Source of the DNA: Mycolicibacterium frederiksbergense
GTDB lineage: Bacteria > Actinomycetota > Actinomycetes > Mycobacteriales > Mycobacteriaceae
DNA length: 64,000 nt
Reading direction: 5' to 3'
Assembly: GCF_029893345.1 (NCBI RefSeq)
Contig: NZ_JARXVE010000002.1
Location: 1 to 64,000 of the forward strand
Position 1 is the first letter of the stretch. Every line of letters starts with the position of its first letter. Shown here one piece after another: positions 49,091-60,343 of the stretch. Below the pieces are notes generated by a model. That model saw nothing but the letters and a program-made list of their open reading frames with translations. It was not told the origin of the DNA and ran no database searches. The position numbers and the translations under genes were made by a program.

Positions 49091-50527
49091 TCACGGAAAC
49101 CGCTGGTAGCACTGGGCGTCATCACCCTGCAGGCCGGACCGGTAGGCCAGGATGCGGGTGAATCCGGCCGGCAGCACCCTGCCGTTGACGTCGCTGGCGG
49201 CCAGCCCATTGGTGAGCAGCCCGCTGATCGCCTCGTCGGTGTCGCCGGCGGACAGCGTGATCGGCTGCCCGGGTTCGGCCATCCTGGCCTGTCCGACGCC
49301 GGTCAGGCATCCGGTGCGCATGGCCGCCGCCGGGGTATCCAGTGCCAGGCCCAACTCGTGTTGCACCGCCAGCGCATACCGCGATGTCAGCACCGAGATC
49401 GCGGAGTTGTCGCCCTGCAGCAGTTCCTGTTCGTCGTTCTCGTTCCTGGCTTCGCCGAGGGCTTTCATCCCGGCCAGATCCACCACGATGGTGTTGGTCG
49501 CGGGACAGTAGGACGCCGGCGGTGACGGCCCGGCGTCGGGGCAGGCGATGGGCTCGGTGCTCAGCGTGGGCGGGTTGGCCGGGGCGTAGACCTGTCGCAG
49601 GGACTGCATCACCTGATCCAGCAGATCGGCGGTGATCGGGTTGTTGCCGTTGCGCGCGTCGCCGAAGAGGTCGAGGAATTTGGGCAGGTCTCCGCGCCGC
49701 TTGGCGATCTCGTCGGAGTCCATTGCCGCGCACTGGTCGATGTTGCCGCTGAAACCGATCTGGAAGGCGCTGACCCGGTCCAGCGCCGACCCGTGTTCGT
49801 TGCCGGTGATCGCGGCGTCGAGCCGGGTCATCAGGGGGTCGCGGATGTAGATCAGGCCGGCCAGAACGTGGTTGAGCCCGTCGCCGGTGCTCAACTCGAA
49901 CCGTGGCGAATGGCCGGCGGCCACCCAGCGCAGATACACCCCGGCGAAGCAGTCGGCCTGTTGCTCGGCGACCAGCACGGGGGTGGTGGCGCTGTTGATG
50001 AGTCCGGCCTGATGCTGGACGGCATGGCCGTACTCGTGCGCCATCACCCCGACTACGCCCATCTGGCCGAAATACTGTGCCGCCACGGGAATCGCCACAC
50101 CACGGTCCCAGGCCATCACATCGCTGTTGACGCAGTAGAAGGCATTCGTCTGCCCGACGGTGCTTTCACCGCAGATCTCCCGCCCGGGGGACTGGTCGGA
50201 GTTGAACGACACCAAATTGGCGACGGGGGTGAAGGTCCCGGGCAGTGATCCGCCGGTGTAGTTCTTGGACCAGAAATCCTCGATGTCGTCGACGGCGAGC
50301 AGGGCCAGGTCGTCGATCTGGCCGCCGTCGGTGTTCTCGGCGCGGCGCGCGGGCGCGGGTCCGTCGGGGCGCAGGCCGCTGTGGCCTTCGGTCACCGGCA
50401 AGCCGCCGACCCGATCGGGGAGAAACATCATCGACGTTGCCCGGCCGGTGATCACCGTGGCATCCCCGCACCCGGTCAACAGCACGGCGCAGCACGCCAG
50501 GCCGAGCCACCAGCGAACCCTCGCCAA
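49091..50527 (-). CDS. Lipoprotein neutral zinc metallopeptidase (second copy)
   Basis: A 478-aa exported protein with a lipobox (VLLTGC, Cys20), the zinc site VMAHEYGHAVQ (HExxH) and EQQADCFAGVYLRW with a third ligand candidate. Conserved mid-regions (NTDGGQIDDLALLAVDDIEDFW; GLRPDGPAPARR) are shared with the protein at 17301-18743, so they are paralogues. Substrate unknown; the location is probably the outer face of the plasma membrane. Confidence 0.86.
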   Translation of the reverse strand: MARVRWWLGLACCAVLLTGCGDATVITGRATSMMFLPDRVGGLPVTEGHSGLRPDGPAPARRAENTDGGQIDDLALLAVDDIEDFWSKNYTGGSLPGTFTPVANLVSFNSDQSPGREICGESTVGQTNAFYCVNSDVMAWDRGVAIPVAAQYFGQMGVVGVMAHEYGHAVQHQAGLINSATTPVLVAEQQADCFAGVYLRWVAAGHSPRFELSTGDGLNHVLAGLIYIRDPLMTRLDAAITGNEHGSALDRVSAFQIGFSGNIDQCAAMDSDEIAKRRGDLPKFLDLFGDARNGNNPITADLLDQVMQSLRQVYAPANPPTLSTEPIACPDAGPSPPASYCPATNTIVVDLAGMKALGEARNENDEQELLQGDNSAISVLTSRYALAVQHELGLALDTPAAAMRTGCLTGVGQARMAEPGQPITLSAGDTDEAISGLLTNGLAASDVNGRVLPAGFTRILAYRSGLQGDDAQCYQRFP

Positions 50528-50626
50528 TTGATCCGCCTTTCGCGCGTTTGCCTCCTGCCAGTTCTACCTGCTGCCGCCGACGTTGGGCAGCGGCCGCCGG
50601 CCAGCCTGGGCAACAATGGCAGCGCT

Positions 50627-51277
50627 ATGCACACGTTCGACGATCTGGTGGCCCGGATCCTGGCCCGAGCCGAGGAGCCGGGGACGGCCGTCATCGGAAT
50701 CGCCGGAGGCCCCGGGGCGGGGAAGTCCACGCTCACCGACGCACTGCTCACCGCGACCCGAGCCCGGCTGGGCCGGCGGGCGGTGGGCCACGTCCCGATG
50801 GACGGATTCCATCTTGCCGACGTCGAACTACGCCGGTTGGGACGGTTGGATCGCAAGGGTGCGCCGGAAACGTTTGACGTTGCCGGCTATGCGGCGCTGC
50901 TGCGCCGCATCCGGGCTGGAACCGAGCTCGTCTACGCCCCGGGTTTCGAGCGCGACCTCGAGCAGCCGGTCGCCGGAGCCATCCCGGTGTTCCCCGAGAC
51001 CGCGGTGCTGCTCACCGAGGGCAACTACCTGCTGCTGGATCAGCCCGGATGGTGCTCGGTGGCCGCCGAGATCGACGAAACCTGGTACTGCAGAACGCAA
51101 GACAATGTGCGGCTGGCGCGTCTGGTGGACCGCCACATCGCCTTCGGCAAGTCGGCGGATGCCGCTCGACATTGGGTTGACGAGGTCGACGAACCCAACG
51201 CCCGGTTGGTGGCGGCCACCGCGGTGCGGGCCGATCTGGTGGTGTCCGTCGATGCGGTGATGTCGCACGGGGTCTAA
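50627..51277 (+). CDS. Nucleoside/nucleotide kinase-family P-loop protein
   Basis: A 216-aa P-loop kinase of the uridine kinase/pantothenate kinase-like superfamily. It has Walker A IAGGPGAGKSTLTDALL, the substrate-site DGFHLADVELRRLG, a second acidic motif VLLTEGNYLLLDQP and the lid VDRHIAFGKS. Homologues include fructose and ribose kinases (FrcK/YfdG-like) and CoaA-like proteins; the substrate is not evident. ATG 50627 begins the conserved part. The LacI regulator follows on the same strand. Confidence 0.82.
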   Translation: MHTFDDLVARILARAEEPGTAVIGIAGGPGAGKSTLTDALLTATRARLGRRAVGHVPMDGFHLADVELRRLGRLDRKGAPETFDVAGYAALLRRIRAGTELVYAPGFERDLEQPVAGAIPVFPETAVLLTEGNYLLLDQPGWCSVAAEIDETWYCRTQDNVRLARLVDRHIAFGKSADAARHWVDEVDEPNARLVAATAVRADLVVSVDAVMSHGV

Positions 51278-51307
51278 CCCCCACCGCAACGCAAGAGCGC
51301 CACCGGA

Positions 51308-51342
51308 TTCGGCCGGATGCCTCGACGAGGCATCCGGCCGAA
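51308..51342. terminator. Perfect 35-bp palindrome after the kinase gene
   Basis: TTCGGCCGGATGCCTCG (51308-51324) and CGAGGCATCCGGCCGAA (51326-51342) are perfect 17-bp inverted repeats around one A. It sits between the kinase (+) and the LacI-type gene (+). The stem is very stable and a terminator is the simplest reading, although the symmetry would also suit an operator for the downstream regulator. Confidence 0.6.
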
Positions 51343-51389
51343 GTCGGTTGCGGGCACCCAACTGCTCAGCAACGTGTCACGATGACACC

Positions 51390-52403
51390 GTGAGCGCCGC
51401 AAGAGGACGCCCGACGGGATCGAATGTCGGGCTCCGCCCGACCAAGGCCGACGTTGCCAGGCTGGCCAACGTCTCCACGGCGACCGTCAGCTATGTCCTC
51501 AACAATGTTGAAGGCCAACGTATCTCGGAGCAGACCCAGGCTGCGGTGCGCAAGGCTGCCGCGGAGCTCGGCTACCGGCCCAACCTCGCGGCCCGCAACC
51601 TCGCGGTCGGCGGCAGTGGTGTGGTGCTCTACATCGTCGGGCGGCTTTCGCTGGGCAACCTGCCGATCGAGGTGGGCAGCCGGCTCACCACCGCCCTGGC
51701 CCGGCACGGCATCGTGCTGTCCCTACAGTTCGAGACCGAGGACGACCGCAATGTCGTCGACGCGATCGCCGACCTCAACCCGATGGCGGTCACCAGCACC
51801 TTTCCGCTGACCGGCAACGCGTTGGCCGCGGTGACGGCCGCCGGGATACCGCAGATTCACCTGGGTAGCTCGCAACTGCACGCCATCGGTTCGCTGGACG
51901 CCAGCATCGGGGAGATGCGGGTGGATCATCTGGTGGCGCGCGGTCATACCCGGTTGGCCTTCGCCTACACCGCCGAGGAAGAACTGCGACCGCTCGGCGA
52001 TTACTGGTTGGTGGGGCTGCGGGCCGCCATCGAACGGCGTGGGTTGCCCGAGGTGGCCGTGGCCAGTTTCGCCGCCGACGGGTCCAATGCCGCCGAGGTG
52101 GTCGGGCGCTGGGCCGCCGACGGGGTGACGGCGATCTGCGCGCAGAGTGATGAGACGGCGTTCGTGGTGCTGCACGGGCTGCGCCAAGCCGGGCTTCGGT
52201 GCCCGCAGGACATCGCAGTGATGGGCGTCAACGCCATCGATCTGGGCGTGGTGAGTGCACCACCGCTGACGTCGGTGGCCTTCGACGCCAAGGCGATCGT
52301 CGATGTCGCGGTGGCGGCGATGATGTCGGAGCTGGGGTTCCCCGCCGAGGCCGAACCGAGCAGCGCGGACGTGGCGACGCTGATCGTGCGCGAGTCCACC
52401 TGA
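51390..52403 (+). CDS. LacI-family transcriptional regulator
   Basis: A 337-aa regulator starting at GTG 51390. The N-terminal helix-turn-helix is ADVARLANVSTATVSYVLNN with hinge YRPNLAARNLA; the C-terminal periplasmic-binding-type domain covers about 70-335. LacI proteins usually answer to sugars or small metabolites. It lies upstream of the P450 in the same direction, so it could regulate that gene or the kinase; neither is shown. Confidence 0.88.
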   Translation: MSAARGRPTGSNVGLRPTKADVARLANVSTATVSYVLNNVEGQRISEQTQAAVRKAAAELGYRPNLAARNLAVGGSGVVLYIVGRLSLGNLPIEVGSRLTTALARHGIVLSLQFETEDDRNVVDAIADLNPMAVTSTFPLTGNALAAVTAAGIPQIHLGSSQLHAIGSLDASIGEMRVDHLVARGHTRLAFAYTAEEELRPLGDYWLVGLRAAIERRGLPEVAVASFAADGSNAAEVVGRWAADGVTAICAQSDETAFVVLHGLRQAGLRCPQDIAVMGVNAIDLGVVSAPPLTSVAFDAKAIVDVAVAAMMSELGFPAEAEPSSADVATLIVREST

Positions 52404-52507
52404 GAAACCCCGCGATACGGATTCTCCGGTCTGGAATGCCCAACACGCTTACGCGCATAACCAAGCTTGTGTAAACTCCGCTCTCGGACACAGAGAGGCG
52501 GATTTCC

Positions 52508-53710
52508 GTGACAGCCAGCGCTACCCAGAAGGTGCACTTCGATCCCTACGACGTCGCGATCAACGCCGACCCGTATCCGACGTTCGCCCGGCTCCGCGAG
52601 GAATCGCCGCTGTACTACAACGAGCAGTACGACTTCTACGCGTTGAGCCGTTTCGCCGATGTCAACAAGGGCCTCGTCGACCACGAGACGTTCAGTTCGG
52701 CCCGCGGCGCGATCATCGAATTGATCAAGGCCAACATCGACATTCCTTCGGGCGCCCTGATTTTCGAGGATCCGCCGATCCACACGGTGCACCGCAAGCT
52801 GCTCGCCCGGATGTTCACCCCGCGCAAGATCAACGCGCTGGAGCCCAAGATCCGGGAATTCTGCGCACAGTCGCTGGACCCGCTGGTCGGCACCGGCAAG
52901 ATCGATTTCATCAAGGATTTCGGTGCGGTCATGCCGATGCGGGTGATCAGCGCGCTGCTGGGCATCCCCGAAGACGATCAGGAGATGATCCGCGACCACG
53001 GCAACGATCAGCTGCGCACCGAGGCCGGCAAGCCGATGAAGGCGGCCCAGGAGGGTCTGGTCGACGGCTCGATCTTCGAGACCTACATCGACTGGCGCAA
53101 GGACAATCCGTCCGACGACATCATGACCGACCTGCTCAATGTCGAGTTCATCGACGAGCACGGTGTCACCCGCAAGCTCACCCGCGAAGAACTGCTCATC
53201 TACATCAATGTGGTGGCGGGTGCGGGTAACGAGACCACGACCCGGCTGATCGGCTGGGCCGCCAAGGTGCTTGCCGAGCATCCCGATCAACGGCGCCAGC
53301 TCGCGGAGAACCCAGAGCTCATCCCGCAGGCCGTCGAGGAGCTGTTGCGGTTCGAGCCGCCGGCCCCGCACGTGGCCCGCTACGTCACCCGCGATATCGA
53401 GTACTACGGCCGGACGGTGCCCGAGGGCAGCGTGATGATGATGCTGATCGGCGCGGCGGTCCGCGACAGCCGGCAGTTCCCGCCCGACGGTGAGGTTTTC
53501 GACATCCATCGCGAACAGCGCCAGCACCTGGCGTTCAGCGTCGGCACCCACTACTGCTTGGGTTCGGCGCTGGCCCGCCTGGAGGGGCGAATTGCCTTGG
53601 AGGAGATGCTCAAGCGGTTCCCCGAGTGGGATGTCGACCTGGCCAACGCGGAGCTGTCGCCGACTTCGACGGTGCGCGGCTGGGATTCGATGCCGGCGTT
53701 CATTCGGTGA
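52508..53710 (+). CDS. Cytochrome P450
   Basis: A 400-aa soluble bacterial P450. The I-helix proton-relay region is [15 protein letters not shown], the ExxR motif EELLRF, and the heme loop [15 protein letters not shown] with the proximal Cys. It needs an external ferredoxin; a [2Fe-2S] ferredoxin gene lies at 61.4 kb in the same cluster and could serve (inference). The start is GTG 52508. The substrate is unknown. Confidence 0.92.
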   Translation: MTASATQKVHFDPYDVAINADPYPTFARLREESPLYYNEQYDFYALSRFADVNKGLVDHETFSSARGAIIELIKANIDIPSGALIFEDPPIHTVHRKLLARMFTPRKINALEPKIREFCAQSLDPLVGTGKIDFIKDFGAVMPMRVISALLGIPEDDQEMIRDHGNDQLRTEAGKPMKAAQEGLVDGSIFETYIDWRKDNPSDDIMTDLLNVEFIDEHGVTRKLTREELLIYINVVAGAGNETTTRLIGWAAKVLAEHPDQRRQLAENPELIPQAVEELLRFEPPAPHVARYVTRDIEYYGRTVPEGSVMMMLIGAAVRDSRQFPPDGEVFDIHREQRQHLAFSVGTHYCLGSALARLEGRIALEEMLKRFPEWDVDLANAELSPTSTVRGWDSMPAFIR

Positions 53711-53762
53711 TCGTCGCGTAATCGGTCACCCGGATCGCCCCGGGACGCTACCGTGTCCTGCT

Positions 53763-54500
53763 GTGAGCGGTGTGGTGGTGACAGGTGCAGCATCCGGTAT
53801 CGGCCGGGCCAGTGCGGAGGCGTTGATCGCCGACGGTCGTCGGGTTGCGTTGTGGGACATCGCACCCGAGGTGAAGTCGGTGGGCGAGAAGTTGGGCATG
53901 CCGTCAGTCGTGGTCGACGTTTGCAACACCGACGCGTTGGGCGCCGCAGTCGAGGATTCGGCCCAGGCGCTGGACGGTATCGACGGCCTGGTACACGCGG
54001 CGGGCCGGGTGCTGCCCGAACCGGTCGGTGCCTACACCCAGGAATCCTGGGATGCCGTGCTCGACGTGAACCTGCGTGCCCAGGCGCTGTTGGTGCAGCT
54101 GCTGCTCCCGCATCTGCAGAAGTCCGCGAGTGATGGTGCGGCGCCGGCGGTGGTCGGTATCTCCAGCATCGAGGGCCTGGCCGCCAACCCATTCATCCCG
54201 GCCTACTGCGCCTCCAAGGCCGGGTTACTCGGCATGACCCGGTCGATGGCTGCGCAGTTGGGCCCGTTGGGAATCCGGGTCAACGCGGTCTGCCCAGGCT
54301 TCATTCACACGCCGATGCTGCAGATCGCGCTGGATGTCGAGGAGATCCGGGCCGGCTTCGAACAGGCCGCGCCGTTGGGCCGGCTCGGCCAGCCCGATGA
54401 GGTGGCGGCTGCGGTGGCGTTCCTGATGTCGCCGAAGGCGTCGTTCGTCACCGGCACGTACCTGGTGGTGGACGGCGGAGTGACCAGCCGCCACGCGTGA
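53763..54500 (+). CDS. Short-chain dehydrogenase/reductase
   Basis: A 245-aa classical SDR: cofactor motif [22 protein letters not shown] in place of NNAG, and the catalytic set with Ser in [10 protein letters not shown] and YCASKAG (Tyr/Lys). It ends with the usual [14 protein letters not shown] 53763 begins the Rossmann strand directly. It lies 52 bases after the P450 and may oxidise an alcohol made by it. Confidence 0.9.
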   Translation: MSGVVVTGAASGIGRASAEALIADGRRVALWDIAPEVKSVGEKLGMPSVVVDVCNTDALGAAVEDSAQALDGIDGLVHAAGRVLPEPVGAYTQESWDAVLDVNLRAQALLVQLLLPHLQKSASDGAAPAVVGISSIEGLAANPFIPAYCASKAGLLGMTRSMAAQLGPLGIRVNAVCPGFIHTPMLQIALDVEEIRAGFEQAAPLGRLGQPDEVAAAVAFLMSPKASFVTGTYLVVDGGVTSRHA

Positions 54501-54803
54501 TCAGTCGCTGGCGGGAAGGGGCTTGGCCTCTTTGAGACTGAGGGCGGTGGTCCCGACCGACAGGGTGCCTGCGCCGGCCTTGGTGACCAGGACCTCGGCG
54601 CCGCCCTCGTCGACGTAGCGCTTGCCCATCAGGTTGCCCTCGGAGAACGCCGGATCAATCGCTGCGCCGGAATCCTTTTCAGCGTCAAGCGCGATCATGG
54701 CGACACCCCCGGCACGGAGATCGTCGAGGCTGTCGGCGCTGCGCACCACGATGACCTGGGTGTCGCATACCTGGCTCTGCAGGCGGGTGCCGTTCTTGAT
54801 CAT
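54501..54803 (-). CDS. Conserved 100-aa protein, function unknown
   Basis: Not recognised beyond conservation of this type near acyl-CoA synthetases. ATG 54803 has AAGGAG 6 bases upstream and overlaps the acyl-CoA synthetase stop (ATGA). The N-terminus MIKNGTRLQSQVCDTQVIVV with a single Cys, then LDDLRAGGVAMIALDAE and KRYVDEGGAEVLVTKAGAGT, suggests a small beta-rich protein. It is the last gene of the SDR-FadD-100 aa operon. Confidence 0.72.
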   Translation of the reverse strand: MIKNGTRLQSQVCDTQVIVVRSADSLDDLRAGGVAMIALDAEKDSGAAIDPAFSEGNLMGKRYVDEGGAEVLVTKAGAGTLSVGTTALSLKEAKPLPASD

Positions 54804-56302
54804 GCTGACTCCTTAGCTATCGGTGCGAGTTCGTCGACGAGCTGGCGGCGCAGGACCTTGCCGGTCGGGTTGGTGGGCAGTTCGTCGCGGAACACCACCC
54901 GGTCGGGGGTACGGGAGCCGCGCAGGTGCTTGCGCACATGTTCGCGCAACGCGTCGGGGTCTGGTGAGGCGCCCTCGGCGGGGACCACGACGGCCACGAT
55001 GATCTGTCCCCACTGGGGATCTTCGGGCCCGACGACGGCGACGTCGCGGACGTCGGGATGCTCGACGAGCACGTCCTCGATCTCTGCCGGGGCGATGTTC
55101 TCCCCGCCCCGGATGATGGTGTCGTCGGACCGGCCGCCGATGAACAGGTAGCCGCCCGCATCGAGCATGGCGACATCCTTGGTGGGGAACCAGCCCTCGG
55201 CGTCGAGCACCGATCCGATATCGGTGTAGCGGCCAGACACCTGCTCACCGCGCACGAACAGTTCACCGGTCTCGCCGGCGCCCAGCACGGTGCCGTCCTC
55301 GGCGCGGATCTGCACCTCGATACCGGGCACCACCTGGCCCACCGAGCCGAGCCGCCGGGCCGTGGCCGCGTCGTCGGAGGCAAGGGCGTCGCGGTGATCG
55401 TCTGGGCCCAGAACCGCGATGGTGGAACTGGTTTCGGTCAGCCCGTAGGCATTGACGAAGCCGACATCCGGCAGCAGCTGAAGTGCCTTGCGGACCAGGG
55501 GCAGTGCCACCTTGGAGCCGCCGTAGGCGAGGTTGCGCAAGGTGGGCAGTTCGACACCGGCGGCCTCCAGCGCCGTGACGATCCGGTCCAGCATGGTCGG
55601 CACCACGGTCGCCGACGTGACGCCTTCGGTGCGGACCAGCTCGACCCATTTCTCGGCGTCGAAGTGCCGGAGGTACACCATCTTTCGGCCGGCGTACAGG
55701 TTGGACATGGCGGCGCTGACCCCGGCGATGTGATACGGCGGCACGCAGATGAGGGCCGCGTCTTCCGCTGCGGCCGAGCCGAATTCGACGGTCCCGGTGA
55801 TATAGCTGGTGAGGTTGTTGTGGGTGAGCTCGACGGCCTTGGGGCGCGAAGTGGTGCCCGAGGTGAACAGCACCACCGCGACCGCGTCGGGATCGGCGAA
55901 CTCGGCAGAAGGTTCTGAAACACGGGCCGCAGCCAGGAAGTCCTCCGAACTGATGACCTGCTTGCCTGCTCCGGCGACGATGTCGGCGTACTCGGCGTCG
56001 GCGACCACCAGCGGTTCGGGCAGCCGCTCGATCAGCTCATGCAGGCCGTCACGACTGAGCCGGTAGTTCAGCGGGGTGAACGGCACGGCGGCGCGGGCCG
56101 AGGCGAACAGCAGCAGCGGCAGCAGCGCCCCGCCGGTGCCGACATAGGCGACGTGGCCGGCCCCGGAGGCGACGATGACACCGGCACCGCCGTCGGCCAG
56201 GGCGCTGAGTTCCTCGGTGCTCAGGCGGAGATCATCGGACACCACCGCAGTACGGTCGGGCCCACCTGAGACCGCCATCTCGAGCAGAAGCGAGATGCTC
56301 AT
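54800..56302 (-). CDS. Acyl-CoA synthetase (FadD-type)
   Basis: A 500-aa AMP-forming ligase. It shows VVLFTSGTTSRPKAVELTH (phosphate loop), NAYGLTETSSTIAVLG, GWFPTKDVAMLDAGGYLFIGG, and the C-terminal PTNPTGKVLRRQLVDE with the catalytic Lys. It makes an acyl-CoA from a free acid for the pathway. It overlaps the upstream SDR stop by 4 bases and the downstream small gene by 4 bases. Confidence 0.9.
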   Translation of the reverse strand: MSISLLLEMAVSGGPDRTAVVSDDLRLSTEELSALADGGAGVIVASGAGHVAYVGTGGALLPLLLFASARAAVPFTPLNYRLSRDGLHELIERLPEPLVVADAEYADIVAGAGKQVISSEDFLAAARVSEPSAEFADPDAVAVVLFTSGTTSRPKAVELTHNNLTSYITGTVEFGSAAAEDAALICVPPYHIAGVSAAMSNLYAGRKMVYLRHFDAEKWVELVRTEGVTSATVVPTMLDRIVTALEAAGVELPTLRNLAYGGSKVALPLVRKALQLLPDVGFVNAYGLTETSSTIAVLGPDDHRDALASDDAATARRLGSVGQVVPGIEVQIRAEDGTVLGAGETGELFVRGEQVSGRYTDIGSVLDAEGWFPTKDVAMLDAGGYLFIGGRSDDTIIRGGENIAPAEIEDVLVEHPDVRDVAVVGPEDPQWGQIIVAVVVPAEGASPDPDALREHVRKHLRGSRTPDRVVFRDELPTNPTGKVLRRQLVDELAPIAKESA

Positions 56303-57147
56303 AGGCCCTGTCCCGGTGCGTCGATGAAGATGTCGATGATCGGATTATCCCCGCCGCCGTAGCGGGACAGGTCGGTGACACCGGCGCCGGCGAGCACCTC
56401 GGAGTCGATGAAGGTCTGCCCGTTGACCTCCACGGCCGGACGGGACAGGATCTCCACTGCCGCGTCGGCCATGATCTCCGGGCTGCGGGACTGCGCGGCC
56501 ATCCTGTCGCCGTCGGCCAGGTTGGTCACCGCCGCGGTGGCGATGTAGGTCTCGGGCCACAGACAGCTGAAACCGATTCCGGCATCCGCGTACTCCGCCG
56601 CCCAGCCCAGCGACAGCAGGGTCATGCCGTATTTGGACAGCGTGTAGGACGGGTGTGCGCCCAGCCAGTACGGGTTCAGGTTCAGCGGCGGGGCCAGCGT
56701 CAGCACGTGCGCGTTTATGGACTTACGCAGGTGCGGGAGCGCGGCCTTGGTCAGCAGGAAAGTCCCGCGGACGTTGATGTCCATCATCAGGTCGAACTTC
56801 TTGGCCGACAGCGCCTCGGTGGGCTCGGTCGAGATGGCGCTGGCGTTGTTCACCACGATGTCGATTGCGCCGAAGTGCTCGACCGCGGTGTCAACCGCGC
56901 GCGCCACGTCTTCTTCCTTGCGGACGTCGCCGACTACCGCCACTGCCTTGCCGCCTGCGGCCTCAACCTCGGCGACGGCGGTGTAGACGGTGCCGGAGAG
57001 CTTGGGGTGGGGCTCCGCGGTCTTGGCCAGCAGCACCACGTTCGCCCCGCGGCGGGCGGCACCGAGCGCGATCGCCAAGCCGATGCCGCGGCTGCCGCCG
57101 GACACGACCAGCGTGCGATCGGTGAATGACTCGTGCTGGCTGGGCAT
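56299..57147 (-). CDS. Short-chain dehydrogenase (HSDL2/citronellol dehydrogenase-like)
   Basis: A 282-aa SDR: VVSGGSRGIGLAIALGAARR (cofactor), VVNNASAIS, and catalytic SYTLSKYGM (Tyr/Lys); the usual catalytic Ser position reads in VLTLAPPLNLN, as in the HSDL2-like group where this residue is variable. ATG 57147 has AGGAGG only 3 bases upstream; the in-frame ATG 57159 is an alternative. It starts the minus-strand operon SDR-FadD-small protein, divergent from the mutase operon. Confidence 0.85.
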   Translation of the reverse strand: MPSQHESFTDRTLVVSGGSRGIGLAIALGAARRGANVVLLAKTAEPHPKLSGTVYTAVAEVEAAGGKAVAVVGDVRKEEDVARAVDTAVEHFGAIDIVVNNASAISTEPTEALSAKKFDLMMDINVRGTFLLTKAALPHLRKSINAHVLTLAPPLNLNPYWLGAHPSYTLSKYGMTLLSLGWAAEYADAGIGFSCLWPETYIATAAVTNLADGDRMAAQSRSPEIMADAAVEILSRPAVEVNGQTFIDSEVLAGAGVTDLSRYGGGDNPIIDIFIDAPGQGL

Positions 57148-57202
57148 GGTCCTCCTCATCAAGCGCACCGTCCGCTATGCGCCGGTGCAACCGTAACCAA
57201 AT

Positions 57203-57230
57203 GGTATTGGCATTCTCATTTTTAGCAAGT
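57203..57230. repeat. 28-bp direct repeat, copy 1
   Basis: Starts GGTATTGGCATTCTCATTTT and ends GCAAGT; it matches 57359-57386 at 27 of 28 bases. This copy lies 55 bases upstream of the minus-strand SDR operon in the divergent region. It is a candidate regulator site; it contains the octamer GCATTCTC also found in the palindrome at 61749-61765. Confidence 0.7.
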
Positions 57231-57358
57231 GTCGTAATCGTGCGACGCGGCGCCCGGCGGATCGTCGTCCACCAGAGCCGTTCGGCGGTGGTTGCGGGGT
57301 GTCCGGTGTGCAGGCCGGGGCCCTTCCGGCCAGTACACGGCGGGTATTTCCCCCGTGC

Positions 57359-57386
57359 GGTATTGGCATTCTCATTTTTGGCAAGT
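57359..57386 (+). promoter_or_regulatory. 28-bp direct repeat, copy 2, and probable mutase promoter
   Basis: This copy ends 13 bases upstream of the mutase ATG. It can supply TTGGCA (57364-57369) as -35, and TACGTT (57386-57391) fits the TANNNT -10 pattern 16 bases further on. Transcription would then begin at or within a few bases of the ATG at 57400, so a leaderless or near-leaderless mRNA is predicted. Confidence 0.5.
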
Positions 57387-57399
57387 ACGTTATCGAGTG

Positions 57400-58988
<1,589 letters not shown>

Positions 58989-58989
<1 letters not shown>

Positions 58990-59387
58990 TGGCCACTCGA
59001 GTACTTGTCGCCAAGCCCGGCCTGGACGGTCACGACCGGGGCGCCAAGATCGTCGCCCGTACGCTGCGTGACGCCGGGTTCGAGGTCATCTACACCGGCA
59101 TCCGGCAGCGCATCGAGGACATCGTGTCGATCGCGCTGCAGGAAGACGTTGCGCTGGTGGGTCTTTCGATCCTCTCCGGTGCGCATATCGCGCTGACCAC
59201 GCGCACCGTCGAGGCGCTGCGCGCGGCCGATGCCGGTGATATCGCCGTCGTGGTGGGCGGCACCATTCCGCAGTCCGACGTCCAGAAACTCCTCGACGCC
59301 GGGGCCGCTGCGGTGTTCCCGACGGGCACTTCGTTGGACACCCTGGTGGCCGACGTTCGGGCTCTGACAGAAAAGGTCTCAGGCTGA
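58989..59387 (+). CDS. Acyl-CoA mutase small (cobalamin-binding) subunit
   Basis: A 132-aa B12-binding domain. VLVAKPGLDGHDRGAKIVAR carries the DxHxxG motif whose His coordinates cobalt; GLSILSGAHIALT and VVVGGTIPQSDV complete the nucleotide-tail pocket. It starts at ATG 58989 overlapping the large-subunit stop, and its own stop overlaps the next gene by one base. Confidence 0.93.
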
Positions 59388-60343
59388 TGCGGCTGGGTGT
59401 GATGATCGGGGCCGAGCGCGGCGATATGGCCCGCAAGGTCTCCAAGCTGGTATCCGATATCCAGTGGGCCGAGGCGGCCGGGCTGGACAGTGCATGGATG
59501 CCGCAGGTGCCCAACGACTTCGACTGCCTGACGATGGTGGCGTTGATGGCGGCGAACACCTCGCGCATCGAACTCGGCACCGCGGTGGTGCCACTGCAGG
59601 CCCAGCACCCGATCGCGCTGGCCCGCCAAGCGCTTTCGGTACACGCGATGTCCGCGGGCCGGCTGGCCCTGGGCGTCGGGCCGTCGCACCACTGGATCGT
59701 GCGCGACATGCTGGGTCTGCCCTACGACAAGCCGGCTGCCTACACGCGGGACTACCTGCAGGTGCTGAACACCGCTATCGCCGGGCCCGGACCCGTTGAC
59801 GTGGAGAATGATTCATTCACCGTGCACAACCCGACCGTGCTGGCCGCCGACACCCCGATGCCGGTGCTGGTGTCTGCCTTAGGCCCGGTGATGCTGCAGA
59901 TCGCCGGCGAGCACGCCGACGGCACCTCGCTGTGGATGGCCGATGAGAAGGCGATCGGCGAGCACATCGCACCCAAGATCAACAAGGCCGCCGCGGAAGC
60001 GGGCAGGCCCGCGCCGCGCATCGTTGCCGGTATCCCGGTCACGTTGTGTGCCAACTCCGAGATCGACGCCGCCAAGGAGCGGGCCAATCGCATCCTGGCC
60101 GAGGCCGAGACGTCGCCGAACTACCAGCGGCTGCTCGACCGGGGCGAAGCCCGCAATGTCGGTGACCTGTGCGCGGCGGGGGATGAGGAATCAATCCTGA
60201 AGCGGTTCAAGCAGTTCGCAGATGCTGGGGTGACGGATCTGTCGGTGCGGCTGCTGCCGATCGGCGACACCCGTGACGAACTGATCGCGTCGAAGTACCG
60301 GACGCGTGAGGTGATAGCCGAACTCGCCAAGGCCGTCCGGTGA
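59387..60343 (+). CDS. LLM-class (F420-dependent type) oxidoreductase
   Basis: A 318-aa luciferase-like monooxygenase-fold protein: RLGVMIGAERGDMARK at the N-terminus, SAWMPQVPNDFDCL, IELGTAVVPLQAQHPIALA and RLALGVGPSHHWIV, typical of mycobacterial F420-dependent reductases or dehydrogenases. The cofactor is inferred from family; FMN is possible. One-base overlap with the mutase small subunit makes a functional link to the rearranged acyl-CoA likely. Confidence 0.87.
   Translation: MRLGVMIGAERGDMARKVSKLVSDIQWAEAAGLDSAWMPQVPNDFDCLTMVALMAANTSRIELGTAVVPLQAQHPIALARQALSVHAMSAGRLALGVGPSHHWIVRDMLGLPYDKPAAYTRDYLQVLNTAIAGPGPVDVENDSFTVHNPTVLAADTPMPVLVSALGPVMLQIAGEHADGTSLWMADEKAIGEHIAPKINKAAAEAGRPAPRIVAGIPVTLCANSEIDAAKERANRILAEAETSPNYQRLLDRGEARNVGDLCAAGDEESILKRFKQFADAGVTDLSVRLLPIGDTRDELIASKYRTREVIAELAKAVR

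Noticed and set aside
57237..57399. A small gene between the two 28-bp repeats
   Set aside because: The stretch has no frame with a plausible start and RBS apart from extensions of the mutase frame.
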